Source of the DNA: AM-0621 sp964386705
Lineage (GTDB): Bacteria; Planctomycetota; Planctomycetia; Planctomycetales; Planctomycetaceae
Length of the DNA: 46,548 nucleotides
Direction of reading: 5' to 3'
Assembly (NCBI GenBank): GCA_964386705.1
Contig: CAYLTY010000038.1
Coordinates: 1-46,548, forward strand
Shown: positions 17,362 to 26,323 of the stretch, piece after piece
Position numbering within the stretch: position 1 is the first letter of the stretch
How the letters are laid out: each line of letters starts with the position of its first letter
Position numbers and translations under genes: made by a program
The notes under the pieces: model-generated
What the model was told of the DNA's origin: nothing
The model's database searches: none
What the model saw: the letters and a program-made list of their open reading frames with translations, nothing else

Positions 17362-17847
17362 TCAGGCCCGGTTCTTGAACAAGTTCAGCGTGATGTGAGC
17401 CTGCCCCTGATGATGCGGCTCATGCCAGCACACGATCTGCAACGCCTTCTCCAAGGTCCAGCCGCGCGCGGCTAGCCCGGCCGGGATCGCCTGCAGGTCG
17501 TCGTCACTGAGCTGACTTAGCGTCGCCAGCAGGTGCTCGCGCGACTGACTCAGCACCGAACGGATCTCGGCGATGGGCGGCACGCGATCATCGGGCGAAC
17601 TGCCACGCTGAAACCGTTCGCGGTACTCCGGAAAACCCGGTTGGGTGTTGCTGAGACGCTCCGTGGCAAACAGTTCTTCGGTAACCCCGATGTGCATCAA
17701 TTGCCAGCCGATATGAGCTCGCCCCGGCCCCGGCTGCCAACTGATTGCCGCCTGAGGGTCAGGCAGTTGTTCAATGGCGGTGACGAGTTCCAAGGTTCGC
17801 TCACGATGAGCAACCAGCAAACGCTGCACGCTTTTGACGAAAGACAT
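17362..17847 (-). CDS. DinB-family four-helix-bundle protein
   Basis: 161 aa of the DinB/YfiT-like superfamily. The metal-binding pattern is visible as His-45/His-52 (GRAHIGWQLMHIGVTEELF) and the C-terminal CWHEPHHQGQAHITL segment (140-154). Members are four-helix bundles that bind a divalent metal. Some are thiol transferases (bacillithiol or mycothiol dependent), and many are of unknown function. The ATG at 17847 is chosen because AGGAG lies 7 bases upstream. An upstream extension of the frame reads through a poorly conserved Arg-rich stretch. It lies downstream of the putA region, separated by a long palindrome (18006-18073), and about 110 bases before the MATE gene on the same strand. Confidence 0.85.
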   Translation of the reverse strand: MSFVKSVQRLLVAHRERTLELVTAIEQLPDPQAAISWQPGPGRAHIGWQLMHIGVTEELFATERLSNTQPGFPEYRERFQRGSSPDDRVPPIAEIRSVLSQSREHLLATLSQLSDDDLQAIPAGLAARGWTLEKALQIVCWHEPHHQGQAHITLNLFKNRA

Positions 17848-18005
17848 CGGCCTGCTCCTGTAGGAAATCTGACTGAGCGTTTCTGATGTTGCCGATTGCC
17901 CGCGCGAGTTCAAGCAAACACGGGTAATCGTCCGCACCGAAACTCGGTGCAGACGCGAGGCTCCCGACTACTCATGCGAAGCAACGTGGGATGTCGGTCG
18001 CAATT

Positions 18006-18073
18006 ATCCGTAGCATGGACGCCTCGTCCGTGCTCTTCCAATTACCCACGGACGAGGCGTCCATGCTACGGAT
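18006..18073. repeat. Long intergenic palindrome, family A
   Basis: Two perfect 27-base complementary arms (18006-18032 and 18047-18073) enclose a 14-base loop. The arm core reads gtagcatggacgcctcgtcc. It begins 159 bases upstream of the DinB start and ends 38 bases from the putA stop. There is no T-run, so it is more like a dispersed REP/MITE-type element than a simple terminator, although it could act as one for putA. Confidence 0.9.
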
Positions 18074-18111
18074 TGTCGAGTTCACGGCAGACCGCGCGAT
18101 CTCAAACCGGT

Positions 18112-21111
18112 TCAGCCCTCAGACTCACTCGCCGGCGCGAAACCGCGGCGCATTGAGTTTTCGGTGACGTTGACCGGCACGACGAACTGGAGGAGATAGT
18201 CCGCTCCACCCGCCTTACTACCGATGCCTGAAAACCGATAGCCACCGAACGGCTGACGATGCACCAGCGCGCCCGTCGTGCCGCGATTCAAGTACAGGTT
18301 GCCCGCGATGAGTTCCTGAGTACAGCGTCGCAGGTTTGCTGGGCTGCGGCTGAAGACTCCGGCCGTCAGGGCGTATTCAGTACCGTTGGCGATGTTGATC
18401 GCCTCATCGAGATCCTTGACCGGGATGATGCTGATGATCGGGCCGAAGATCTCTTCCTGTGCCAGCCGCGAGGTCGGCGGAACGTCGGCGAAGACGTGCG
18501 GCGCCACGAAGTAACCGGCGTCCTTGAGTTCCGGTTCCAGCGGGCATTCGAGCACCAGCCGCGCTTCAGCCTTGCCGATCTCGATGTAGCGCTTCATACG
18601 TTCGACGGCTTCTTCGCTGATCAGCGGGCCAACCGTTGTACCGGGCGCATCGGCCGGTCCGATCTTCAGACTGCGAATTGCGGCCAGCAGGCGCTTCGAG
18701 AAGTTCTGATAGATGCTCTTCATCACCAGCACGCGAGAACAGGCCGAGCACTTCTGACCCGAATACCCCAGCGCGCTCTGCACCACGCCCTGCACGGCTT
18801 CGTCCAGATCCGCATCATCATCAACGATGATCGCGTTCTTACCGCCCATCTCGGCGATGACCTTCTTCACGCCCGTCTGGCGCGGATCGGTCTCGGACGC
18901 GATGCGATTGATCTCCAGGCCCACGTCTCGCGAACCGGTGAAGGCGATGACATCCACTCCGGGATGAGCGACCAGCGCGGCGCCAACAACATCACCAGGT
19001 CCCGGCAGGAAGCTGACAACGCCTTCAGGCAAGCCGCACTCACGCAGGATCTGCATGAACTTCGCAGCCACCACTGTCGATTCTTCCGAGGGCTTGATGA
19101 TGACCAGGTTGCCGGTCGCCAGAGCGGCGATCGTCATGCCGCAGAGAATCGCCAGCGGAAAGTTCCACGGCGCGATGATGGCGGCCATCCCGCGCGGCTT
19201 GAAGAAGTACGTGTTCTCTTCGCCTGCAATGTCCACCTCGCGCGGCGTCATCAGTTCCTTCGCCTGCTGTGCGTAGTAACGGCAGAAGTCGATTGCTTCG
19301 GCAATATCCGCATCAGCCTCGGCCCAGGGCTTACCGCATTCAAAAACTTCCCAGGCAGCTAGCTCCAGGCGTCGTTCGCGTAGCATGGCGGTGATGGAAT
19401 CGATGATCTCAATGCGCTGATCGATCGCGACCTTGCTCCAGATCCGCAAGATCCGTTTCGCGCTGCTGATCGCGAGATCCACGTCCGCCGCTGAAGCCAT
19501 CGAAATCTTGCCGATGACCTGATTCTTGCGTGACGGATTGAACGACATCATCTGATTGCGCGACGAGTGATTGCGGCCTTCGATCACCATCGAGTACTCG
19601 CGACCAAGCTGGCCACTCACCGAATGAATTGCCGCTTCCATCGCTTCGCGGACGTCAGCTTGGCTGAAGTCGGACAAGGGTTCGTTCACGAATGGGAGCG
19701 GTTGCGGGGCTTGAGGCGGCGGCAAGGTAGCTCCCACAGTTGATGGCTTCGCCATGAGCTTCTCCAACGAAATGTCCTCGGCCAGTGCATGCCGCAGGAA
19801 CGAATCATTTGATGTATTTTCCAACAGCCGGCGGACGAGATACGCCATGCCGGACATAACTTCGCCAAACGGCGTATAGATGCGGACGCGGTGCCCCAGC
19901 TCACGGAAAAGTTGAGCCTGCTCGGGCGCCATGCCATAGAGCATCTGGATCTCATAGGCCCCGGTCGGCACGTTGAACTTACGGCCCCAGGCAATCGCGT
20001 TGGCCAGACTTCGCAGGTTGTGACTGCCGAACGCCGGACGCAGCCATTGGTGATGTTCCATCAGGAATTTGGCGAGTCGCTCGAAGTTGTCGTCCGACTG
20101 CCATTTCTGTTGGAAGACCGGCACGGGCCAGCCACGCTGTTCGGCGATGACGCGTTCGTAATCCCAGTACGCACCCTTCACGAGTCGCACCGTGATCGGC
20201 GTACCGCGTGCTTCCACCCACTCACGCAGTTGCAACAGGTCTTTCTCTGAGTCCGGCAGATACGCCTGAATGACGATGCCGACGTCTCGCCAGTTGCGAA
20301 ACTCATCGTCCATCAGGATCTCTTTGAAGATCTGCAGCGTCAGGTCTTTGTACGCGAATTGCTCCATATCGACGTGCACATAAGCCATGTGCTTCTGAGC
20401 ACGCCGAAAGATGTCTCTAAGCCGCGTCTTGACGACCTTCGCGGTACCCGCCGGATCGATCGGACGAAACTGGCTGAAGAGCGCTGACAACTTCAGCGAC
20501 ACATTCACGCGCGGAATCGGTCCGTTCTCATCACGGTCGATCAACGGATCCTCAGACCAACTGTTGACGGTCTCGGCCAACTGCGTGATGAGGTCCATGT
20601 ACGCGGTCTTGTAGGCGATCGCTTCCGGCTCGCTGACGACCGCTTCACCCAGCAGGTCGAGCGTGCAGCCAAAGCCCTGTTTGCGCAGACGAGTCACCGT
20701 GCGCAGGACCTCTTCAGCGGTCTCACCCGCAATGAAGCGATTGGCCATGCGCCGCGCGTTGGTTCGCGCGCTGTAGGCCAAAGCCCGGCCCAGCACTGTG
20801 TTCGGCCCGGAGTGCTCCATCGCCAGCCGCGCGGCACCGGGCAGGTGCGAATTGACCTCTTCGAAGTATTCCTGCAAGTGCTTCGTGATCTGCTCGTGCG
20901 TTTTCAGCATCGGAAGCACATCGACGAAGCGGAACATCTGCACTTTGACTGCGTCGTCCGCCATCGCCCACGACAGCAGTTGATCGTCCCACCAGCGCCG
21001 TTCGAACAGCGATGGCTGTCGACGATGCAAATGGCTGCTCAGCCATTCGCCGATGACCTGCGTTTCCGCCTCAACGGCATCCACCAGGTCCGGTTGCTTA
21101 CGTTTTGCCAC
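18112..21111 (-). CDS. putA: Bifunctional proline dehydrogenase / L-glutamate-gamma-semialdehyde dehydrogenase
   Basis: 999 aa, the size of short PutA proteins without the DNA-binding domain. After an N-terminal helical region, the FAD-dependent proline dehydrogenase barrel (about 140-460) shows NVSLKLSALFSQF, VHVDMEQFAYKDLT, VRLVKGAYWDYE and the ending YLVRRLLENTSNDSFLR. The aldehyde dehydrogenase domain (about 500-980) has IIAPWNFPLAI, VIAEMGGKNAIIV with the general-base Glu, and the catalytic Cys in SGQKCSACSR. Together they oxidise proline to glutamate, with substrate channelling and electron transfer to membrane quinone. The start is GTG at 21111, with GGAGGAG 10 bases upstream. It is probably membrane-associated. 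A long palindrome lies 38 bases after the stop. Confidence 0.97.
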   Translation of the reverse strand: MAKRKQPDLVDAVEAETQVIGEWLSSHLHRRQPSLFERRWWDDQLLSWAMADDAVKVQMFRFVDVLPMLKTHEQITKHLQEYFEEVNSHLPGAARLAMEHSGPNTVLGRALAYSARTNARRMANRFIAGETAEEVLRTVTRLRKQGFGCTLDLLGEAVVSEPEAIAYKTAYMDLITQLAETVNSWSEDPLIDRDENGPIPRVNVSLKLSALFSQFRPIDPAGTAKVVKTRLRDIFRRAQKHMAYVHVDMEQFAYKDLTLQIFKEILMDDEFRNWRDVGIVIQAYLPDSEKDLLQLREWVEARGTPITVRLVKGAYWDYERVIAEQRGWPVPVFQQKWQSDDNFERLAKFLMEHHQWLRPAFGSHNLRSLANAIAWGRKFNVPTGAYEIQMLYGMAPEQAQLFRELGHRVRIYTPFGEVMSGMAYLVRRLLENTSNDSFLRHALAEDISLEKLMAKPSTVGATLPPPQAPQPLPFVNEPLSDFSQADVREAMEAAIHSVSGQLGREYSMVIEGRNHSSRNQMMSFNPSRKNQVIGKISMASAADVDLAISSAKRILRIWSKVAIDQRIEIIDSITAMLRERRLELAAWEVFECGKPWAEADADIAEAIDFCRYYAQQAKELMTPREVDIAGEENTYFFKPRGMAAIIAPWNFPLAILCGMTIAALATGNLVIIKPSEESTVVAAKFMQILRECGLPEGVVSFLPGPGDVVGAALVAHPGVDVIAFTGSRDVGLEINRIASETDPRQTGVKKVIAEMGGKNAIIVDDDADLDEAVQGVVQSALGYSGQKCSACSRVLVMKSIYQNFSKRLLAAIRSLKIGPADAPGTTVGPLISEEAVERMKRYIEIGKAEARLVLECPLEPELKDAGYFVAPHVFADVPPTSRLAQEEIFGPIISIIPVKDLDEAINIANGTEYALTAGVFSRSPANLRRCTQELIAGNLYLNRGTTGALVHRQPFGGYRFSGIGSKAGGADYLLQFVVPVNVTENSMRRGFAPASESEG

Positions 21112-21248
21112 TCCTTGGTCACTCCTCCAGGCGATAACGCCGCTCGTCGAACATCAGTTCGACCAAGAGCCGCTTGTGCCGGCAGCCTGACTCAGACCGC
21201 CGAAACCGCGATCATCGTCTTAACGACGCGGAAGATCACGCGTCGGAC

Positions 21249-22970
21249 TTATTCTTTTTCTTTCCAACGGCGAATGTAGAACTTCGCGGCGAAGTATTGC
21301 GGATCGTCCTTCGCAATGCGCCGCAAGAAGCCCGCTCCGCGTGACTGCTTGCCGTTCAGCGCCGATGCCACGCCCGCCAGATAGCGAGCCGGTCGCGCGA
21401 ATGCGCCGTCTGCAACGGTCGTCACATAGGCTTCGAAGTCCGATGCAGCCAATTGGTACTCGTCGCGGCCGAGCTGCGTGCTGGCTCGCCAGAACAAAGC
21501 TGTCGCACCCGCTTGCTCCTGAAAGACCAGCATCTCAGGAGCATGCTCACTGATGAGCTTGAGGACAATTGGCTCGGACTGCGGAGTAATCGGCAGTGCT
21601 CCTTTTGGAGTTGGCGGAATACGGCGCCACCCTTGCAGCTTGAGGTACAGCGGAATGGCATCGCCGTGGCGACCGAGCAACTGATGAGCTCGCGCCTGCA
21701 GCAGGTAGTTCCAGCCGTTGCCAAACACCAGCTCCGGAACCTGTTCCGCTTCGGGCTTCTTTTCATCTATGAAAATCGACAGCGGACGCGGAGCCACCAG
21801 CAACGCACGCAGCTGTTTGTAAGTCAGAATCTGCTTCTCAGTCAGGTGCTCGCGAGCTTCACGCTGAGCTTCCGCATACGGCCAGATCGTGACGGACTCG
21901 GCCGGGACGATGTCCTTCGCTGCACCCTGAACTTCGTTGAGCACACCATCGTAAGACTCAACAGTCACCAGAGGCTCAAAGGCGACCGCCGGCTTGACGC
22001 TCGCCAGACCTGCCTGCAGACCTTCCATGCGGCGAGCCCACATGCCGGTCTCACCGATCAGACGCAGCTTGGCGGTTTTCAGTTGCTCAGATTTCAACGG
22101 ATAAGGCTCGTTCTCATCGGCATCGAGCTTCCTCAACAAACCATCATCGGCCTGCACTTGCTTTAGGGTCGCTGGTTGCATCACGCGCGGTGTTGAGCCG
22201 TCGTCGCTTGGAGCCGGGATCGGCAAGCCCATCGCCGCATCGAACAGCAGGAACTCACCGTTGCTGAGCACTCCCACCAGCAGCGGCTTGAAACCTGTCG
22301 ACTCGGGCTTCGCTTCGGTCTCAACAACCACTGTCTGAATTCGCAACTGCTTCATCAGCAGCGCGAAGGTCCACGCGCGCACTTCAGCTGACCCGCGGCC
22401 AACCAACAGCGATTCAAACGGACCCAGCGGCAGCGCCTCATCAGACGTTGAAGGCACGATCGGCAGGTTGTCGGTCACGTAGTAGAACAGTTCGACAATG
22501 CGTTCGGTTTCGCTCTTATCCTTGCTGGACCTGGCCACCAATTCTGTCGTTGTGCGCGCCCAGTACACATCGCGCAGGTAAACCGAATCGCGTTCGATGA
22601 ACTGGCGAAAGAGCACCCGTTGGATCTCTTCTTCGCTGAGCACCGACTTCAACGCGGCGGTCAGTTCTTCGTCGGACACACCTGCTTGAGCGGGATCGGT
22701 CATCATGACTTCCGCCCACGAATTGAGTTCGCGAGAGGGCAGGTCGCGCGGCACGTTCAGTTCGAATTCGTCGGGCTGCAGCGATGCCAGTGGACCATCG
22801 AGTGTCACTTCGACTGCCGCCCGTGCTTGAGGCTTGGCTGCTTCCTGTTCTGGTTTGGAACCATTACAGCCAACGACGAACAGCGCACCGAATAGCAAGG
22901 CGCAGCCGACGAAAAGAGCCAGTCGCGGCAGTTGACTATCAGGAAGGAACGAATCGGAATTGCTTGACAT
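21249..22970 (-). CDS. Lipoprotein with degenerate transglutaminase-like region
   Basis: 573 aa. A long hydrophobic signal ends in the lipobox FVVGC (Cys-35), so it is probably anchored in a membrane facing the periplasm. Residues of about 150-260 look like a transglutaminase-like fold: SETERIVELFYYVTDNL, then GPFESLLVGRGSAEVRAWTFALLMKQLRIQTVVV and FLLFDAAMGLPIP. Transglutaminase-like proteases have a Cys at the start of the RGSAExRAWxF helix. Here there is Ser/Ala. The C-terminal part (about 420-570) contains TPR-like helices (WNYLLQARAHQLLGRHGDAIPLYLKLQ, AASDFEAYVTTVADG). The function is unknown and it may be structural or a scaffold. It lies 94 bases downstream of kdsA, on the same strand. 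Confidence 0.75.
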   Translation of the reverse strand: MSSNSDSFLPDSQLPRLALFVGCALLFGALFVVGCNGSKPEQEAAKPQARAAVEVTLDGPLASLQPDEFELNVPRDLPSRELNSWAEVMMTDPAQAGVSDEELTAALKSVLSEEEIQRVLFRQFIERDSVYLRDVYWARTTTELVARSSKDKSETERIVELFYYVTDNLPIVPSTSDEALPLGPFESLLVGRGSAEVRAWTFALLMKQLRIQTVVVETEAKPESTGFKPLLVGVLSNGEFLLFDAAMGLPIPAPSDDGSTPRVMQPATLKQVQADDGLLRKLDADENEPYPLKSEQLKTAKLRLIGETGMWARRMEGLQAGLASVKPAVAFEPLVTVESYDGVLNEVQGAAKDIVPAESVTIWPYAEAQREAREHLTEKQILTYKQLRALLVAPRPLSIFIDEKKPEAEQVPELVFGNGWNYLLQARAHQLLGRHGDAIPLYLKLQGWRRIPPTPKGALPITPQSEPIVLKLISEHAPEMLVFQEQAGATALFWRASTQLGRDEYQLAASDFEAYVTTVADGAFARPARYLAGVASALNGKQSRGAGFLRRIAKDDPQYFAAKFYIRRWKEKE

Positions 22971-23064
22971 AAGATTGAGATGCCTGCACGTAGCTTGGCC
23001 CAGCCGGGAATCGGAGGCGACGCCGACACCGCAACTTCAGAACTCAAAGACGCCCGCCTGCTTA

Positions 23065-23913
23065 CTATCGCTCGTCCGCTGTCATTTCCAGAAACAGAGA
23101 CCTCAACTTAACCAGTTGTTCCCAAAGTCGTGGCACCTGGTCCAGCGGCCACTGATTTGGTCCGTCGCTCAGGGCTTTATCGGGACAAGGATGAGTTTCC
23201 ATGAACACCGCATCAACACCCGCCGCCACCGCCGCACGTGCCAGAGTCGGGATCATGTCACGCTGACCGCCCGTCGTCTTTCCGCCAGGGGTCTGCACGC
23301 TGTGAGTCGAATCGAAGCACACCGGCACGCCGAACGACTGCATGATGGGTACGCAACGAAAGTCATTCACCAGCCGCCCGTAGCCGAACGTCGCACCACG
23401 CTCAGTCAACAACACATTCGGATTACCGGCCTCTTCGCACTTCTTGACGATGTGCCCCGTATCTTCCGGCGCGACGAACTGCGGCTTCTTCACATTCACA
23501 ATACCGCCGTGTTTGGCGGTCTCGACCGCAGCCGCATGCACCAGGTCCGTCTGTCGCGCCAGGAACGCCGGAATCTGCACGATCTTGCAGACCGCAGCCG
23601 CAGGCGCGGCATGACCGATTTCATGAATGTCCGTCGTAACCGGCAGACCGGTGACGTCGCGAACCTTCGCGAGGATCTCCAGACCGCGTTCCAGTCCGGG
23701 GCCTCGAAAGCTGGAATAGCTTGTGCGGTTGGCCTTATCGAAGCTCGACTTGAACACAACCCGCACGTTGAGCCGCTCGGCGTAATCCGCCAACCGCTTC
23801 GAGACCTCCAGCACCAGTTCTTCGCTTTCAATCACACACGGTCCGGCGATGAACAGGAGCGGAAGCCCCTTTCCACATTCGGCCTGAGGAACTGGAATCG
23901 GGTTATTCGGCAC
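23065..23913 (-). CDS. kdsA: 3-deoxy-8-phosphooctulonate synthase (KDO8P synthase)
   Basis: 282 aa, the normal length. It condenses phosphoenolpyruvate with arabinose 5-phosphate to KDO-8-phosphate, the first committed step to the KDO sugar of lipopolysaccharide. Motifs: IAGPCVIESEE near the N-terminus, FKSSFDKANRTSYSSFRGPG, PVTTDIHE, GIVNVKKPQF and CFDSTHSVQ plus METHPCPDKALSDGPNQ. The Cys in GPC (Cys-26) with the later His, Glu and Asp is the ligand set of the metal-dependent class; the E. coli type has Asn there. I chose the GTG at 23913, which has AAAGGA 6 bases upstream and gives the usual length. The frame extends 15 codons further upstream. It lies between two lipoprotein genes on the same strand and implies an outer membrane with KDO. 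Confidence 0.96.
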   Translation of the reverse strand: MPNNPIPVPQAECGKGLPLLFIAGPCVIESEELVLEVSKRLADYAERLNVRVVFKSSFDKANRTSYSSFRGPGLERGLEILAKVRDVTGLPVTTDIHEIGHAAPAAAVCKIVQIPAFLARQTDLVHAAAVETAKHGGIVNVKKPQFVAPEDTGHIVKKCEEAGNPNVLLTERGATFGYGRLVNDFRCVPIMQSFGVPVCFDSTHSVQTPGGKTTGGQRDMIPTLARAAVAAGVDAVFMETHPCPDKALSDGPNQWPLDQVPRLWEQLVKLRSLFLEMTADER

Positions 23914-23970
23914 GGTGAATCCTTTCTGCACGAACGGGAAGCGAAGCCTTCCAGCCACTGAACCGCACGG

Positions 23971-26076
23971 CTACTGAACCGGCACGGCGATCGTCTGCAG
24001 AACTTCCTTGTTTTCGTCATCTTGAACAAAAGCCACCACAGTCAGTGCCTTCAGATCCAGCGGCTTGCTGCCCACGATCACGCTCTGGTTCTTCTCGTAC
24101 TTGTTGAGGTAATCCAGCAAATCGGCTTTCAATTTGGCGACGTCAACTTTGCCTTCGTAAACGATCTCCCCCTCTTTCGCAGCGATACCCTTGTCGCCGG
24201 TCACGACCTTGCGGACGACCATGTCGTGATGACGAATGCCGTTCGGAGCCTTGAAGTCCACGCGTGTCTCAGCCAGCACCACGCGCAAGCGTTTGCGTCC
24301 CTCACCCAACCCTTCGCCAGTGGCCTTGCAATTGATGCTGACAGAGTCACCTTCGCGAGTCGCCGTCAGCTCAATCCTGGTGCTACTGGATTTCTCGAGT
24401 TCTTCCGCAGTGTTCTTCTTCAGGTCGGCCAGCACTTCCGTGACGCGTGGCAGTGGACCGCCGATGGCCAGCAGTTCTTTTCCGTTGAAAGATCCTGTTG
24501 GAGTTGACGACCGGCGGTAGTAGTTGAAGAAGCGGCTTTCGGAATCTTCGTTCGACATCGGATCCGCACCGGGAATGTGCTGATGATATCGCAGTGTCAC
24601 CACCATGCTTTGTGGATAGATGCGTGACAGTGTCGAAGCAGCCAGGTCGGCCGAAACGCATTGCGGACAACGAGCCCCGGTAAACAGCTCGATCAACACC
24701 ACCTTGTTGGCTTCCGGTTTCGCGCGCTCTTTGACGGGTTCACTCACCAGTGCCGCCATAGCATCGTTGTAGATCTTCTCCAGAAACTGATCGACGCCGT
24801 CGGCCTTGCCGTGCTTTTCTTTCCACAGTTGAGCTACTCGTTCCGTCGGCAACACATGCTTCACCGGATCGTTCGCCCAGGCCTGACGCAGAATGTCTTC
24901 CTGACCCGGCAACACGGAGAGTTCGCCATAGAGTCTCAAGGCGTCATCAATTCGCTTCGCATCGCGAGCTTCGTCCGCCAGCTTCCAAGTCAGAATGGGA
25001 TGAAACGGCAGTTCCTTCAGCAACGTCTGGGCCAATTCCCGGCCTTTCTCGCGGGCTTCAGGCGTGGAGCCAGCCAGCCCCTCGATCGCCCTCCGCATCC
25101 GCAGCGACTGTTCCAAACCCTCCAACATCTTGATGCCGCCGATCTTCGCAACCTCTGTGTCCGCGATCAGCTTCTTCGTCAGCGCGATGCGTTCTTCCGT
25201 CGTGGAGGCGTCGTGCCCAGTCATCACCATGATCGAGCACACATCGAGAAGTGACCGGTCATGCAGCCGCTTACCCCACGGTTCCTGCGACTTCAGGAAA
25301 GCCTCGACCAGCTTGGCCGCTTCTTCTTCCTGCCCTTTGCGAGCCGCGAACATCTGAATCAACTGCATGTAGACCACACGCGTAATCGGGCTGTAAGCGT
25401 GCTGCTTCGCAAAGTCGCCAACATCCTCCTCAGGCACAGCAGACCGAGACAGCTCCATCAAGGCTGACTGCTCCTCCAGCGGTGCAAACTGGGGGATGCG
25501 AGCGAACGTGCGTTCCTCAGTCGGCACGAGACGCACCGGAACAATGTCCTTATCCATCAGCAGCATGGACCCGATAACACGGCTCTGAACCAGCTTGCCT
25601 TCGTACTTGACGACGACCTTGTCGTTCTTGGTATCGATGAACTCCATAGCGACGGAATCCGGAGTTGCACTCGTAATCCGCAGTTCACGATCGGTTACGT
25701 CGCCGCGCGACGTCACAATGGTCGCCGTGGTGTCGGATGGGTTCTGCTCATCCAGAGAAATGTCGATGATCGAATCGGAAACCTCACCGAACTGCGGGGG
25801 CGTGTTCGGTTGCTGCGGAGGAACCACCTGGAATGCCGAAATCAGCCAGCGCCCGTTGATGGTCTTGCGGACGGGAACGGCGAGCTCCTGCTTGAGCTTT
25901 TTGGTATCGAGCTTCGGTTCCTTGCTGGCCGAGTCTTCGTCGGGCTTCTTCTCTGTAGAGGATGTCAGATCCGGGGTGCTGACGCTCGATTCGGGTGTCG
26001 TCGGCGTGTTGTTGTTCGAACAGCCCCACAGGCCGATCAGGCTGAAACTAAGCAAACAGCAAAGAATGCGAGACAT
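23971..26076 (-). CDS. Large lipoprotein with TPR-like region and thioredoxin-like CPQC domain
   Basis: 701 aa from the ATG at 26076. The signal peptide ends in GLWGC, a lipobox, followed by a Ser/Thr/Pro-rich linker. Residues of about 70-200 are beta-rich (INGRWLISAFQVVPPQ...). A helical, TPR-like region follows (about 220-440). A thioredoxin-like domain begins around 455 with KVVLIELFTGARCPQCVSADLAAS (CPQC near residue 470) and continues with VVTLRYHQHIPGADPM and STPTGSFNGKE, where Pro would be the cis-proline. The C-terminal 200 residues are beta-rich. The pattern suggests a membrane-anchored periplasmic thiol-disulfide protein related to Omp28/DUF1223-type lipoproteins (inference). The gap to kdsA is 57 bases, so they may be co-transcribed. 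Confidence 0.82.
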   Translation of the reverse strand: MSRILCCLLSFSLIGLWGCSNNNTPTTPESSVSTPDLTSSTEKKPDEDSASKEPKLDTKKLKQELAVPVRKTINGRWLISAFQVVPPQQPNTPPQFGEVSDSIIDISLDEQNPSDTTATIVTSRGDVTDRELRITSATPDSVAMEFIDTKNDKVVVKYEGKLVQSRVIGSMLLMDKDIVPVRLVPTEERTFARIPQFAPLEEQSALMELSRSAVPEEDVGDFAKQHAYSPITRVVYMQLIQMFAARKGQEEEAAKLVEAFLKSQEPWGKRLHDRSLLDVCSIMVMTGHDASTTEERIALTKKLIADTEVAKIGGIKMLEGLEQSLRMRRAIEGLAGSTPEAREKGRELAQTLLKELPFHPILTWKLADEARDAKRIDDALRLYGELSVLPGQEDILRQAWANDPVKHVLPTERVAQLWKEKHGKADGVDQFLEKIYNDAMAALVSEPVKERAKPEANKVVLIELFTGARCPQCVSADLAASTLSRIYPQSMVVTLRYHQHIPGADPMSNEDSESRFFNYYRRSSTPTGSFNGKELLAIGGPLPRVTEVLADLKKNTAEELEKSSSTRIELTATREGDSVSINCKATGEGLGEGRKRLRVVLAETRVDFKAPNGIRHHDMVVRKVVTGDKGIAAKEGEIVYEGKVDVAKLKADLLDYLNKYEKNQSVIVGSKPLDLKALTVVAFVQDDENKEVLQTIAVPVQ

Positions 26077-26323
26077 CAGGCGAAACCTCGGCTGGAGAAC
26101 GAAACGAATCAAGGACTCTTGGTACGTCGATCGGTAAAAAGAGCAACAAGAGAAAACAGAACGTACCGTAGAGCTGGTCGCATGATAGAGGAGCGACCAC
26201 CCCCTAGGGAAAGCAGCAGTCACGAGAACGCGGGGCTGCACCAATCATCACGATTGTTTGAATCGACTGCCCCCGGCAGTTTCACCTAAGGTGCTGAAAA
26301 ATAGCCACGTGCTGAGAGTCTCT

